64,000 nucleotides of DNA. It comes from Bog-756 sp963756515 (GTDB lineage: Bacteria > Actinomycetota > Acidimicrobiia > Acidimicrobiales > RAAP-2). The stretch spans positions 558,001-622,000 of the forward strand of contig CAVWNV010000002.1 of NCBI GenBank assembly GCA_963756515.1, written 5' to 3'. A program made the position numbers and the translations under genes. The notes under the pieces were generated by a model. That model did not search any database. It was given only the letters and a program-made list of their open reading frames with translations, and was not told where the DNA came from. Every line of letters starts with the position of its first letter. The first letter of the stretch is position 1. Positions 35,409 through 44,290 of this stretch are shown in pieces.

Positions 35409-36893
35409 GTGGCTCCGCCGTCGGGTCGGCGTGGACCGATCGATCCTCGCACCCCTGTGCTCATCGGCGTGGGAACGGCGACAGCCGACGCCGAGCCGGT
35501 CGAGCTGATGGCCCTGGCCCTCGAGGCGGCCGGGGCCGACGCCGGTCCGGCCGGGATCCTCGAGCGGGTGGACCGTATCGCAGTTCCACAAGGGAGCTGG
35601 CAGTACCCGGACCCGGGCCGCCTGGTTGCCGATCGGGTGGGCGCCCCCGACGCGGAGACCCATCTGTTCGAGTTGGGCATCCCCCAGCAGTCCCTCATCA
35701 ACGAGGCACTGGCCGCAGTGGTGTCGGGTCGGTCCGAACTGGCCGCCGTGGTCGGGGGTGAGGCCAAACGTTGGGTACGCGATCTCGAACGCTCGGGTCG
35801 CGACGCGGTCGAATCCGGTCCACCAGGGGCCCAGCCCGACGTCGTGCACCGCCGGCAGGGTCCGTTGATGGAACCCGTGGAGGTGGCCCACCGACTCTGG
35901 GAGCCGGTCCAGCAGTACGCCATGATCGAGAACGCGCTGCGGGCCTTCGAGGGTCGCAGCCTGGCCCAGCACCGGAGCGAGATTGCGACACTCTGGGCCC
36001 GCTTCAACCGGGTGGCCGGCACGAACCCCGACGCCGCCTTCCCGCAGCCGATGGAGGCCGGTCAGATCGGGACGGCGTCGCCCTCCAACCGCCCCTTGGC
36101 CTTTCCGTACAACAAGTGGCACTCCACCCAGTGGACGGTGAACCAGGCGGCGGCGCTGCTGGTCTGTACGCACGCCACGGCCGACCGTCTCGGTGTGTCC
36201 CTCGATCGCCGCGTCGTTCCTCTGGTGGGGCTGGAGTCGAGCCACGCCGTCTCCCTGTTGGGCCGGTCGTCCCCTCATTCGTGGCCGGCGATGGAGGTCC
36301 TCGGCTCCGCCACGTCGGAGCGGATCGGCCGGCCGGTGGCCGACGTCGAGACCATCGAGCTCTACAGCTGCTTCCCGGCCGCGGTCCGGGTGCAGCAGCG
36401 GGCCCTCGGCCTCCATCCCGACTCCACTCCCACGGTTACCGGGGGTATGGCCTTCGCCGGCGGACCGTTCAACAACTTCGTGCTGCAGTCGATGGCGCCG
36501 GTCATCGCGGCCGTGCGGGCCGATCCCGGTTCGCTCGGGATGGTGACCACGGTCAGTGGGCTCCTGACGAAGCCGGGCATCGGGGTGTGGTCGGGCGTAC
36601 CGGACGGTCGACCGCTCCTTCTCGGGGACCTGGCCGTCGAGGCCGAGTCGGCCACGGGCGTCCGCGATGTCGTCGAGACCCTCGACGGCTATGACGGGGA
36701 GGCCACGGTGGTCACCTACACGGTGACCTTCGAGGGGATGGACCCCGTCCGCACGGTGGCACTGTGCGATACCGGCGACGGTCGTCGTTGTGTGGCCTTG
36801 GCCGAGGACACCGACGTGGCCGCGGAGGCTGTCGAGACCGAGCTGATCGGTCGACGGGTCGGGCTGGCGGGCGGCTCGCTCTCCCTCCTCTGA
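35409..36893 (+). CDS. Thiolase-like protein (TLP1 type)
   Basis: About 494 residues. The thiolase-like fold is visible (VLIGVGTATADAEPVELMALALEAAG, VQQYAMIENALRA, AFPYNKWHST, ELYSCFPAAVR, GGPFNNFVLQSM) plus an additional C-terminal beta domain from about residue 400. The position of the nucleophilic cysteine reads GGEAKRW, so classical thiolase chemistry is unlikely. TLP1-like proteins of mycobacteria share this layout. GTG start chosen after the DUF4031 stop; it could begin 13 codons earlier. Confidence 0.8.
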   Translation: MAPPSGRRGPIDPRTPVLIGVGTATADAEPVELMALALEAAGADAGPAGILERVDRIAVPQGSWQYPDPGRLVADRVGAPDAETHLFELGIPQQSLINEALAAVVSGRSELAAVVGGEAKRWVRDLERSGRDAVESGPPGAQPDVVHRRQGPLMEPVEVAHRLWEPVQQYAMIENALRAFEGRSLAQHRSEIATLWARFNRVAGTNPDAAFPQPMEAGQIGTASPSNRPLAFPYNKWHSTQWTVNQAAALLVCTHATADRLGVSLDRRVVPLVGLESSHAVSLLGRSSPHSWPAMEVLGSATSERIGRPVADVETIELYSCFPAAVRVQQRALGLHPDSTPTVTGGMAFAGGPFNNFVLQSMAPVIAAVRADPGSLGMVTTVSGLLTKPGIGVWSGVPDGRPLLLGDLAVEAESATGVRDVVETLDGYDGEATVVTYTVTFEGMDPVRTVALCDTGDGRRCVALAEDTDVAAEAVETELIGRRVGLAGGSLSLL

Positions 36894-37104
36894 GCGTCGT
36901 CCCCACCGGCGATTCACCGGTATCCCCGCGGGCCGCCGATGCCACCGGCTGTGCTGCCACCGTCCGGAACAACCCAGTCCGCCGCTGGCCCGAGAGTATG
37001 GTCGCGGGCATGACAGGCGTGTTCGTGGCTCACGACGGGGTCGTTTCCGATCTGTCCAAGGGACCACGGGCGCGGTTGGCACCACGGGATGCGGGGAGCT
37101 ACCG

Positions 37105-37680
37105 GTGAGTCGTCTGAAGCGAACCTTCGTGGCCGGTGTCGTGGCCGCTTCGGGTGCGCTGGCCCTGGCCGCCTGCTCCGGCTCATCGAGCGGGTCGAAC
37201 ACCACCACGACGTCGACGTCGGCCGCCAGCACCACCTCGGGGTCGAGCGGCTCGGGTACGTCGAGCCCATCGACGAGCACCGCCGGATCCGCCCAGGCCG
37301 CCAACGTGCCCGTCTCGAACCAGGTGCGTACGGAGCTGGTGGCGGCAGCCAGCGCGCTGAACAACATCCCTGCGTCCGAGTTCAGCGGGCTCGCGCCCGG
37401 CCTCACCTACTACGCGCTCGACCGGTCGACCGGCACGTACTGGGCCGGTGCCCGATTGGTGGCCGCGCCGTCTTCTGACCCCTCCAATCCGACCCGGGCC
37501 CAGGTGTCGACCCAGGACGAGGGTTCGTACTACGTGTACAAACAGGCCGGAGGCGGTGGCTGGACGGCCTTCGCGGCGGGAAACACCGGGCCGGGGACGA
37601 CGTGCCCGGTCACCATCCCACCGGCAGTCCTCCGGGTCTGGGGTTGGCCGGCCGGCAGCTGCCGTCCCGGCGGAGCCTGA
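37105..37680 (+). CDS. Small secreted lipoprotein
   Basis: 191 residues. Signal peptide with lipobox LALAAC at residues 19-24, then a long Ser/Thr/Gly-rich linker (25-65) and a globular part of about 120 residues (YYALDRSTGTYWAGARLV, DEGSYYVYKQAGGGGWTAF). Two cysteines near the end may form a disulfide. No family recognised; anchored outside the membrane. Confidence 0.82.
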   Translation: MSRLKRTFVAGVVAASGALALAACSGSSSGSNTTTTSTSAASTTSGSSGSGTSSPSTSTAGSAQAANVPVSNQVRTELVAAASALNNIPASEFSGLAPGLTYYALDRSTGTYWAGARLVAAPSSDPSNPTRAQVSTQDEGSYYVYKQAGGGGWTAFAAGNTGPGTTCPVTIPPAVLRVWGWPAGSCRPGGA

Positions 37681-37699
37681 CCCGAGTCCCCTTCGACAG

Positions 37700-38074
37700 T
37701 CAGGCGTCCTCGCGCCCTCCGCGCCCCGACGGCGGGGGGTCCGTGGCCGGTACACCGTCATCGAGGACGTGGTCGGTCCACTCGCGGCCCGACCAGTAAC
37801 GCTGCTCGTGACGGACGAACGGGTCGCGGAACCATCCTGGGGCCATGCCGGTGGACCCGTTGGCCTGGCTCGTGGACGATGCCGCCGGTGGTTCGCCGGG
37901 TGATCCGCCCGCTGGTCCGCTGTCCGGACCGGGTCGCCCGGGGCCGACGAACGGGCTCTGGGGACCGGGCCGGCCCCGCTGACCGCCCCGACGCCGCTGC
38001 GACGTGAGGTACCGCAGCGCGAACATGCCGCCGAACACCACCAGGGCGATCCACGATTCGTGGCCGTAGTACAT
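37700..38074 (-). CDS. DUF2510 membrane protein
   Basis: 124 residues. One transmembrane segment (SWIALVVFGGMFALRYLT, about 7-24), a Pro/Gly-rich linker, then GWFRDPFVRHEQRYWSGREW, the DUF2510 motif with its aromatic residues. The function of this widespread actinobacterial domain is unknown. Confidence 0.83.
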   Translation of the reverse strand: MYYGHESWIALVVFGGMFALRYLTSQRRRGGQRGRPGPQSPFVGPGRPGPDSGPAGGSPGEPPAASSTSQANGSTGMAPGWFRDPFVRHEQRYWSGREWTDHVLDDGVPATDPPPSGRGGREDA

Positions 38075-38185
38075 GGTTGCAGTGTACGGCGGCCGGTGGA
38101 TCGCCGTCGGTCGGGTCCACAGTCGGGTCCACAGTGCAGTCCCCGGTGCCGCAACCCCCCTCGATGGCGGTCCAGCCGGCGCGGG

Positions 38186-38794
38186 TCAGTCGGACCGGCT
38201 CCCAGCAGCTTCGTCCAACCGACGGATGATCCGGGCCGGGGTGCCCACGGCGAGGACGCCCGGGGGGAGATCGCCGGTCACCACGGCACCCGCTCCGACC
38301 ACGGTGTCCGATCCGATGGTGACATCGCCCAGCACGATGACCCCACCACCGAGCCAGACGTTGTCCCCGATCGAGATGGGACCGGCCGCCTCCCACCTGT
38401 CCCGGCGCAGGCCGGCGTCGAGGGGATGGGTAGGGGCCAACAGCTGGACGTTCGGGCCGATCTGGACGTCGTCGCCGATGGTGATGGCGGCGGCGTCGAG
38501 GGCCACCAGTCCGAAGTTGACGAAGGTGCCGGCCCCGATGAACAGGTTGGAGCCGTAATCACAGGCGATGGGGGGGCGGAGCTCACTACCCGGGCCGAGT
38601 GCGCCCAGCAACTCGGTCAGGATGCCCCGTCGGGTTTCGGGCTCGTCGGCCGTGGTGCGGTTGTACCGGCCCACAAGCTCCACGGCCCGACGGTGGGCCT
38701 GGACAAGTTCCGGGCCGTCGGAGCGGTACAGCTCGCCGGCCAGCATCCGTTGCCGTTGGGTCCGGTGGTCTTCCGGCGTCGAAGGGCCACTCAT
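38186..38794 (-). CDS. Sugar O-acetyltransferase (maltose acetyltransferase-like)
   Basis: 202 residues. The N-terminal Mac domain (MLAGELYRSDGPELVQAHRR) is followed by hexapeptide repeats forming a left-handed beta-helix (IGDNVWLGGGVIVLGDVTIG, VVGAGAVVTGDL). The catalytic His is in LLAPTHPLDAGLRR. It transfers acetyl from acetyl-CoA to a sugar or thiogalactoside; the acceptor is unknown. Confidence 0.92.
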   Translation of the reverse strand: MSGPSTPEDHRTQRQRMLAGELYRSDGPELVQAHRRAVELVGRYNRTTADEPETRRGILTELLGALGPGSELRPPIACDYGSNLFIGAGTFVNFGLVALDAAAITIGDDVQIGPNVQLLAPTHPLDAGLRRDRWEAAGPISIGDNVWLGGGVIVLGDVTIGSDTVVGAGAVVTGDLPPGVLAVGTPARIIRRLDEAAGSRSD

Positions 38795-38837
38795 GTCGAC
38801 AGGAGTGCCGGTCCGGCCACCGGTCCGGACGCCGACG

Positions 38838-40025
38838 TCAGGAGTTCAGCGCCGAGCAGACCGCCACACCCTCGGCGTTCTGCAGCATCGTGAATGCCGA
38901 TGTGACCGGATTGTCGTTGAGCTGTTCGTTGACGACCACCGTCACCGAGCGCGATCCGTCGGAGGTGGCGGCGGCGAAGATGGTGTAGCCGGGAAAGTTT
39001 CCGGTGTGACCGTAGACGGTGCCGCAATCGGTCTGATATCGGAAGATGGCCAGTCCGGCCGAGTTGGTGCCGGGGCCGGGTGGCCCCGAACCGCCCGGGA
39101 CGAACTCGAACTGCCGACCGCGGGTGGCCGGGTTGGTCAGCGCTCCCCGCACATAGGACCGCATGAACTGGTTGAGCTCGGCCGGTGTCGAGAGCATGCC
39201 TCCCGAAGCCCAGGCCAGCGCCGGATTCAACAACATGCTGACGTCCACGGGAGGTGTTCCTGCCTCGATGTCATACCCGTGGACATAGGGCTCGGACAGG
39301 GAGGCGTCGACGGGGAGTGTGGTCTTGACCAGGTGCAGGGGCGTCGTCACCTCGTTGGCCAGCGCCGCCTCGTAGGATCCGTGGGTCGCCGCCTCGACCA
39401 TCAACCCGACGACGATGTTGTCGGAGTCCGAATAGTCGTACCGGCATCCGGGACGGAACTCGAGGGGCTGGCCGGCGACATAGCTGAGCAGTTGGACCGG
39501 TGTCAGCTGGGCGTGCGGATCGGCGCCCAGGAGCTTCAGGAACGCCGGGCTCTTGATGTAGTCGGGTAGCCCGCTGGTGTGCTGGAGCAACTCGGCCAGG
39601 GTCACCGGGGCCCATGCCCTCGGAAGGTAGGGCAGCCATCTGCCGATGGTGTCGTCGAGGCCCAACCTCCCCTGGGCCACCAATGAAAGCGCCACTGCGC
39701 CACTGAAGGCTTTGGAGACGCTGGCGATCCGAACGGTGTCGGTGGGGGCGATGGGCTGGTGGGTGACCACGTTGCCGACACCTGCCGTCGTCACCTGCAC
39801 CTGACTCCCGACCTGTACCAACGCGATGGCGCCGGGGGGTCCGCCCGGTGTCGTCACCAGCCGCTGGAGCGCGGCGGTCAAGGGAGGGGCCGAACCGTAC
39901 CGTGGGGGCGCGCCGTCCGGTTGGCCGGCGCCGGCCTGGGAGGTGACCAGGCAGATGGCCGCCAGACAGGCAGCCAGCACGATCCCGGTTCCCAGTCGTC
40001 GCACCCTGTGGTAGCCCCCGTACAT
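38838..40025 (-). CDS. Secreted beta-lactamase-family serine hydrolase
   Basis: 395 residues with an N-terminal signal sequence (about 9-30). The class C beta-lactamase / D-alanyl carboxypeptidase fold is shown by the SxxK motif in ASVSKAFSG, YDYSDSDN (YxN-like) and HTG in YGHTGNFPGY. It may be an esterase or a DD-peptidase acting outside the membrane. ATG and an adjacent upstream GTG are both possible starts. Confidence 0.87.
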   Translation of the reverse strand: MYGGYHRVRRLGTGIVLAACLAAICLVTSQAGAGQPDGAPPRYGSAPPLTAALQRLVTTPGGPPGAIALVQVGSQVQVTTAGVGNVVTHQPIAPTDTVRIASVSKAFSGAVALSLVAQGRLGLDDTIGRWLPYLPRAWAPVTLAELLQHTSGLPDYIKSPAFLKLLGADPHAQLTPVQLLSYVAGQPLEFRPGCRYDYSDSDNIVVGLMVEAATHGSYEAALANEVTTPLHLVKTTLPVDASLSEPYVHGYDIEAGTPPVDVSMLLNPALAWASGGMLSTPAELNQFMRSYVRGALTNPATRGRQFEFVPGGSGPPGPGTNSAGLAIFRYQTDCGTVYGHTGNFPGYTIFAAATSDGSRSVTVVVNEQLNDNPVTSAFTMLQNAEGVAVCSALNS

Positions 40026-40103
40026 CACCAGTGAATGTAGCGGGCCGGTCGTGATGCTGTCGATTGAGCCGTGAGCAGCGGAGGCCCCGGTAGAGTCCGA
40101 TCG

Positions 40104-40490
40104 ATGATCTCCCTCCGTCGCACCGCCCCTCTCCTGCTCGCCGCGGTCTTCACCGGCAGTGGGATCGCCCACTTCGTGCGCCCCCGATTCTTCGAAGCCA
40201 TCATGCCCCGGCTGTTTCCAGCTCGTTCCCACCGCGCTCTCATCTACGCCAGCGGCGCAGCGGAGTTGGTCTGCGCCGTGGGCCTGGTCCGGCGGACCCG
40301 GTGGGCCTCGGCGGTGAGTACCGCCTTGTTGCTGGCGGTGTTCCCGGCCAATGTGCAGATGGCCTTGGACTCCGGTTCGGGCCGGCATCCCGGGGCCACC
40401 GACCGGGCCGACGTGGCCTGGGGACGACTGCCACTCCAGCTGCCCATGCTGTGGGCCGCCCGACAGGCGAGACAGCCCCGCCGGGCCTGA
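40104..40490 (+). CDS. DoxX-like small membrane protein
   Basis: 128 residues with about four hydrophobic helices (APLLLAAVFTGSGIAHF, ALIYASGAAELVCAVGLV, WASAVSTALLLAVFPANVQM, LPLQLPMLWAA), the layout of DoxX/DUF4267-like membrane proteins. A GTG 11 codons upstream is an alternative start. The role is uncertain. Confidence 0.75.
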   Translation: MISLRRTAPLLLAAVFTGSGIAHFVRPRFFEAIMPRLFPARSHRALIYASGAAELVCAVGLVRRTRWASAVSTALLLAVFPANVQMALDSGSGRHPGATDRADVAWGRLPLQLPMLWAARQARQPRRA

Positions 40491-40557
40491 CGTAGGTGCC
40501 GGGCCGACTGCCCCGGATCGCACCCGGGCCCGTACGATCGGGCCCGAGGAGGTCGGG

Positions 40558-41058
40558 ATGCACGAGACCGAAGACGACCTGAAGAGCCTGCAGGGCCTGC
40601 TGGACCGCAGCTTCGAACTGGCCGGGGCGCACCTGCTCGAGGTGATCACGCCGGATCGGCGCATGCCGGCGGTCGAGGTCTGCGACCGACTGACCGACAT
40701 GCGGCTGCTGGCGCTGGCCACCGTCACCGCCGACGGGCGCCCGTTGGTCGGACCGGTCGACGGCATCTTCTACCGCGGCGCCTTCCACTTCAGCTCCTCC
40801 CCCGACTCCGTCCGGATCGGCCACCTGCGCACGCGCCCGCAGGTCAGTGCCACTCATGTCCCGGGCGAGTCGTTCGCGGTCACGGTGCACGGGGAGGCCG
40901 AGTTGCTCGACCTGTCGTCAGGTGCGAATGCCGGCCTCCGGAAGGTACTGCTGGATCACTACATCCCGCAGTACGGCCCGGGGTGGGAGGCATTCCTCGA
41001 CGCCAATGTCTGTGCCCGGATCAACGCCCGCCGTATGTTCGTCTTCCAGCTGACGTAG
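40558..41058 (+). CDS. Pyridoxamine 5'-phosphate oxidase-family protein
   Basis: 166 residues. LLALATVTADGRPLVGPVDG, FHFSSSPDSVRIGHLRTRPQ and the late ARINARRMFVF show the split-barrel flavin fold. GAGGAGG lies before the ATG. The cofactor could be FMN, F420 or heme; no substrate can be named. Confidence 0.82.
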   Translation: MHETEDDLKSLQGLLDRSFELAGAHLLEVITPDRRMPAVEVCDRLTDMRLLALATVTADGRPLVGPVDGIFYRGAFHFSSSPDSVRIGHLRTRPQVSATHVPGESFAVTVHGEAELLDLSSGANAGLRKVLLDHYIPQYGPGWEAFLDANVCARINARRMFVFQLT

Positions 41059-41126
41059 CCCGGCCCAGCCCGGCGGACAGCCCGGCCCAGCCTGGTCCAG
41101 CCCGGCGGACCAGAGTGGAGCCGGAT

Positions 41127-41504
41127 CTAGCTGTAGTCGACCTTGCCGGCGCCGGGAGTGCCGATGGCGAAGGCCAGGCCGCGGAGCGGGGCGTGCGGGC
41201 TGGCGGGCCAGATGCTGTGGGTGGTGTCGGGAGGGGTGTACACGAGGTCACCGGCCGTGACCTCGCGCTCCTCTTCCGCGATCTTCATGATCCCCCTCCC
41301 CGAGAGGATGTAATAGAACTCGTGCGTCGGGTGGGAGTGGGCCTCGACCGCCCCTCCGCCGGCCACTTCCCACTCGCTGACCAGTTCGAGAAAGCCACCG
41401 GCGGTAGCGTCACGGAACTCCTGGGGCGGCACCAGCCACCACACCGGGGTGGTTCCGTTGTGTTCGACGATCGGGGCCATGTCCTCGACGGATCGGACGT
41501 CCAT
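41127..41504 (-). CDS. Cupin-domain protein
   Basis: 125 residues. Cupin motif 1 is HSHPTHEFYYILSGRG with the metal ligands HxH...E, and motif 2 is PPDTTHSIWP. AGGAGG precedes the ATG. A small metal-binding beta-barrel enzyme or sensor; substrate unknown. Confidence 0.87.
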   Translation of the reverse strand: MDVRSVEDMAPIVEHNGTTPVWWLVPPQEFRDATAGGFLELVSEWEVAGGGAVEAHSHPTHEFYYILSGRGIMKIAEEEREVTAGDLVYTPPDTTHSIWPASPHAPLRGLAFAIGTPGAGKVDYS

Positions 41505-41615
41505 GGTCGGTACCTCCTGGGTCGGCAGTCGGCCGCCATAGTACCGATGGCGGGATACACGTCGTGGTGGTCGGGGCAGCTGGGTGGCCGGCCCCGGGAT
41601 CCGACCCTGGGATCT

Positions 41616-41684
41616 GGCCCTGTGACCCCGGCCCTGTGACCCCGGCCCTGTGACCCCGGCCCTGTGACCCCGGCCCTGTGACCC
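41616..41684. repeat. 14-bp tandem repeat GGCCCTGTGACCCC
   Basis: Four perfect 14-base copies and a fifth one base shorter, between the cupin gene and the divergent luciferase-like gene, about 70 bases before the latter. The unit contains no strong palindrome. It may vary in copy number. Confidence 0.92.
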
Positions 41685-41753
41685 GGCCCTGGCAGCCGGC
41701 CCTCGGATCCGGCCCCGGGAGCGCTCCACGGCCCACCGCCGTATGGTGGCGAG

Positions 41754-42620
41754 ATGGATCTCGCCATCCACTTCCCCAACTTCTCGCTGCCCGGGGAACC
41801 CGAGTCGCTGGCCACGTTCCTGTCGGACTCGGCCCGGGCCGCCGAGGCCGGCGGGTGCTCGACGTTCACACTGATGGACCACTGGTTCCAGATGGAGCAG
41901 TTGGCCACGTCCCAGGACCCGATGCTGGAGGGCTACACCTCGTTGGGCTTCTTGGCCGGTCGGACGCAGCGCATCACCCTGGGTCTTCTGGTCACCGGAG
42001 TCACCTACCGGCATCCTGGGCTACTGGCCAAGACGGTGACCACCCTCGATGTCCTGTCGGGCGGCCGGGCCCAACTGGGTATCGGTGCCGCCTGGTATGA
42101 GCGGGAGCACCGAGGGTTGGGTGTGCCGTTCCCACCGCTCGGTGAGCGATTCGAACGCTTGGAGGAGACGCTCCAGATCTGCCTTCAGATGTGGAGCGAC
42201 GACGACGGACCGTATGAGGGGCGGCACTACCAGCTGGCCGAGACCATCTGCTCGCCCCAGCCCATCCAGCCGCGGCCCCGCATACTCATCGGCGGCACCG
42301 GCGAACGAAAGACACTGCGGCTGGTGGCCCGGTACGCCGATGCCTGCAACCTCTTCGCACCGGAGCCCTCGGTGGTGGCCCACAAACTCGGCGTACTGGA
42401 CCGCCACTGTGACGCCGAGGGGCGCGACCCGGCCGACATCGAAAGGACCATCATCTTCGGGTCCGACCCGCTCGTCGACATGGACGCCTTCCTGTCCGAC
42501 ATGACCGAGTACGCCGCGCTCGGAATCGGCCAGGTCTGGGTGAGCCCGTTCGGACCCGATCCGGCCCGATGGGTGAAACAGGTCTGCGAACAGTTCGTCG
42601 CCAGGCTGGCGGACCTGTAA
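41754..42620 (+). CDS. LLM-class F420-dependent oxidoreductase
   Basis: 288-residue TIM-barrel protein of the luciferase-like family (DLAIHFPNFSLPG, TLMDHWFQ, TLGLLVTGVTYRHPGLLAKT, LDVLSGGRAQLGIGAAWYEREH). The match to actinobacterial F420-dependent members suggests F420H2 rather than FMN. It is followed after 7 bases by a second F420-type gene, so the two probably work together. Confidence 0.88.
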   Translation: MDLAIHFPNFSLPGEPESLATFLSDSARAAEAGGCSTFTLMDHWFQMEQLATSQDPMLEGYTSLGFLAGRTQRITLGLLVTGVTYRHPGLLAKTVTTLDVLSGGRAQLGIGAAWYEREHRGLGVPFPPLGERFERLEETLQICLQMWSDDDGPYEGRHYQLAETICSPQPIQPRPRILIGGTGERKTLRLVARYADACNLFAPEPSVVAHKLGVLDRHCDAEGRDPADIERTIIFGSDPLVDMDAFLSDMTEYAALGIGQVWVSPFGPDPARWVKQVCEQFVARLADL

Positions 42621-42627
42621 CCGGATC

Positions 42628-43056
42628 ATGACCTCGACGCTCGACGACGCATTCGTGTTCACCCGGCAGCACAGCCAGGGGGTGCTGGTCACGTTGCGCG
42701 GTGACGGGCGTCCTCAGATCTCCAACATCATGTACGTGGCGGGCGGGGGCTTCTCCGTGCGGATCTCGGTCACCGACAGCCGGGCCAAGACCAACAACCT
42801 CCGTCGCGATCCTCGGGCCGCCCTGCATGTGACCAGCTCGGACTTCTGGTCGTACGTGGTGCTCGACGGGACGGTCGCGCTCTCGACCGTGGCCCAGGAC
42901 ACCGGCGATGCGGTGGTGGAGGAGCTGGTCGACATGTACCGGCAGGCGCGCGGCGAACACCCCGATTGGGCCGAGTTCCGTCAGGCCATGGTGGACCAGA
43001 GGCGGCTAGTGGCCACGCTCACCGCCACCCACGCCTACGGACAGTTGGGCCGCTGA
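42628..43056 (+). CDS. PPOX-class F420-dependent oxidoreductase
   Basis: 142-residue split beta-barrel protein (QGVLVTLRGDGRPQISNIMY, KTNNLRRDPRAALHVTS, SYVVLDGTVALS), the pattern of Rv-type F420-binding PPOX proteins. Adjacent to the luciferase-like F420 gene. Confidence 0.87.
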   Translation: MTSTLDDAFVFTRQHSQGVLVTLRGDGRPQISNIMYVAGGGFSVRISVTDSRAKTNNLRRDPRAALHVTSSDFWSYVVLDGTVALSTVAQDTGDAVVEELVDMYRQARGEHPDWAEFRQAMVDQRRLVATLTATHAYGQLGR

Positions 43057-43092
43057 CGCCGACCGTTTGAACTGCACGCCGGTGCTGTCCGG

Positions 43093-43803
43093 TCATACCG
43101 GACAGGCGTCGCCGGTGCAGGCGTTGCCGCCGGAGTCCGACTCCCCGCCGTCGAGATGGGTGAGCGGATGCGAGGTCGCCCAGGCCCGCTCGAGCGCACC
43201 CAGCAGCACATCGGCACCCTGGGCCCCGGCCACCCCGAACGTCTCGTCGATGACGAAGAACGGTACTCCGGACGCACCGAGGGCGGTGGCTCTGGACTCA
43301 TCGGCCCGGACCTCGGGGCCGAAGGCCTCTCCGGCCAGAGCCTCGTCGACCTCGGCCCGGTCCAGTCCCACCTCTTCGGCCAAGGTGGCCAGGGTGGTGC
43401 GATCGCCGACCGACTGCCCCTCCGTGAAGTAGGCAGCCAACAGGCGCTCCTTCATGGCACCGCCCAGCCCATGGGTGCCGGCCAGGTGGATCAGCCGGTG
43501 GGCGTCGAATGTATTGCCGGGCCGCACGTTATCGAGGTGGTACTCGAGCCCCACGCCTGCAGCCAGCTCGGTCATTCGATGATTGGCCGACCGGGCCTCC
43601 TCCTCGCTCATCCCGTACTTGCGTTGGAGTAGCCGGTCCATGCTCATACCCACCTGTGGTGGCGACATCGGGTCGAGCTCGAAGCTCCTCCACTCCACGG
43701 TCACCTCGTCGGCGTGGCCAAATCGGGACACCGCCTCCTCGAACTGCCGCTTTCCCACATAACACCAGGGACACACCACGTCGGACCAGATCTCGACCTT
43801 CAC
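43093..43803 (-). CDS. DsbA-family FrnE-like oxidoreductase
   Basis: 236 residues. CPWC at 11-14 in WSDVVCPWCYVGKRQFE, a helical insert, and GVPFFVIDETFGVAGAQG with the cis-Pro. No signal peptide, so it is a cytoplasmic FrnE-type disulfide oxidoreductase rather than periplasmic DsbA. Two further cysteines at the C-terminus (CTGDACPV) resemble the extra CxxxxC of FrnE. Confidence 0.9.
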   Translation of the reverse strand: MKVEIWSDVVCPWCYVGKRQFEEAVSRFGHADEVTVEWRSFELDPMSPPQVGMSMDRLLQRKYGMSEEEARSANHRMTELAAGVGLEYHLDNVRPGNTFDAHRLIHLAGTHGLGGAMKERLLAAYFTEGQSVGDRTTLATLAEEVGLDRAEVDEALAGEAFGPEVRADESRATALGASGVPFFVIDETFGVAGAQGADVLLGALERAWATSHPLTHLDGGESDSGGNACTGDACPV

Positions 43804-43945
43804 CCTGCCACCACCTTCCTTCGCTCCTCCCGCACAACCGCCAGGGGGCCGGAGCTATTCCGCCAACCGAAGGGATGAATCCCCGGCAGGCACCAGATCC
43901 CGGCCGGCCACACCCTCCTCGGCGCGGCCCGATAGCGTCGGGTCC

Positions 43946-44245
43946 ATGGTGCTCGAACATGCGGTGATCACGGTCCGGGTCGGCGCGTCCGAGGAGTTCG
44001 AGGCGGCATTGCGACAGGCCCGTGCGGTCATCGCGGCATCGCCCGGGTTCGTGTCGCTCTCCCTCCATCGGGGGGTGGAGAAACCCGACCGCTACCTCCT
44101 GCTGGTCGAGTGGGAGACTCTCGACGACCACCTCGTGGGATTCCGCCAGTCCGATCTGTTCACCGAGTGGCGAGCGCTGATCGGGCCGTTCTTCGAGTCG
44201 CCCCCGATGGTCGATCATGTCGAAGCGGTGGAGGGGCTGTCCTGA
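43946..44245 (+). CDS. Antibiotic biosynthesis monooxygenase-domain protein
   Basis: 99 residues forming one ferredoxin-like ABM domain (EHAVITVRVGASEEFEAAL, SPGFVSLSLHRGVEKPDRYL, LLVEWETLDDHLVGFRQS). Such dimers act as cofactor-free monooxygenases, heme-degrading enzymes or unknowns; here the function is not determinable. Confidence 0.85.
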   Translation: MVLEHAVITVRVGASEEFEAALRQARAVIAASPGFVSLSLHRGVEKPDRYLLLVEWETLDDHLVGFRQSDLFTEWRALIGPFFESPPMVDHVEAVEGLS

Positions 44246-44290
44246 CGGCCTGCGCTGCGCACCGCCTCCGGCTCAGCCACCGACGCAACC

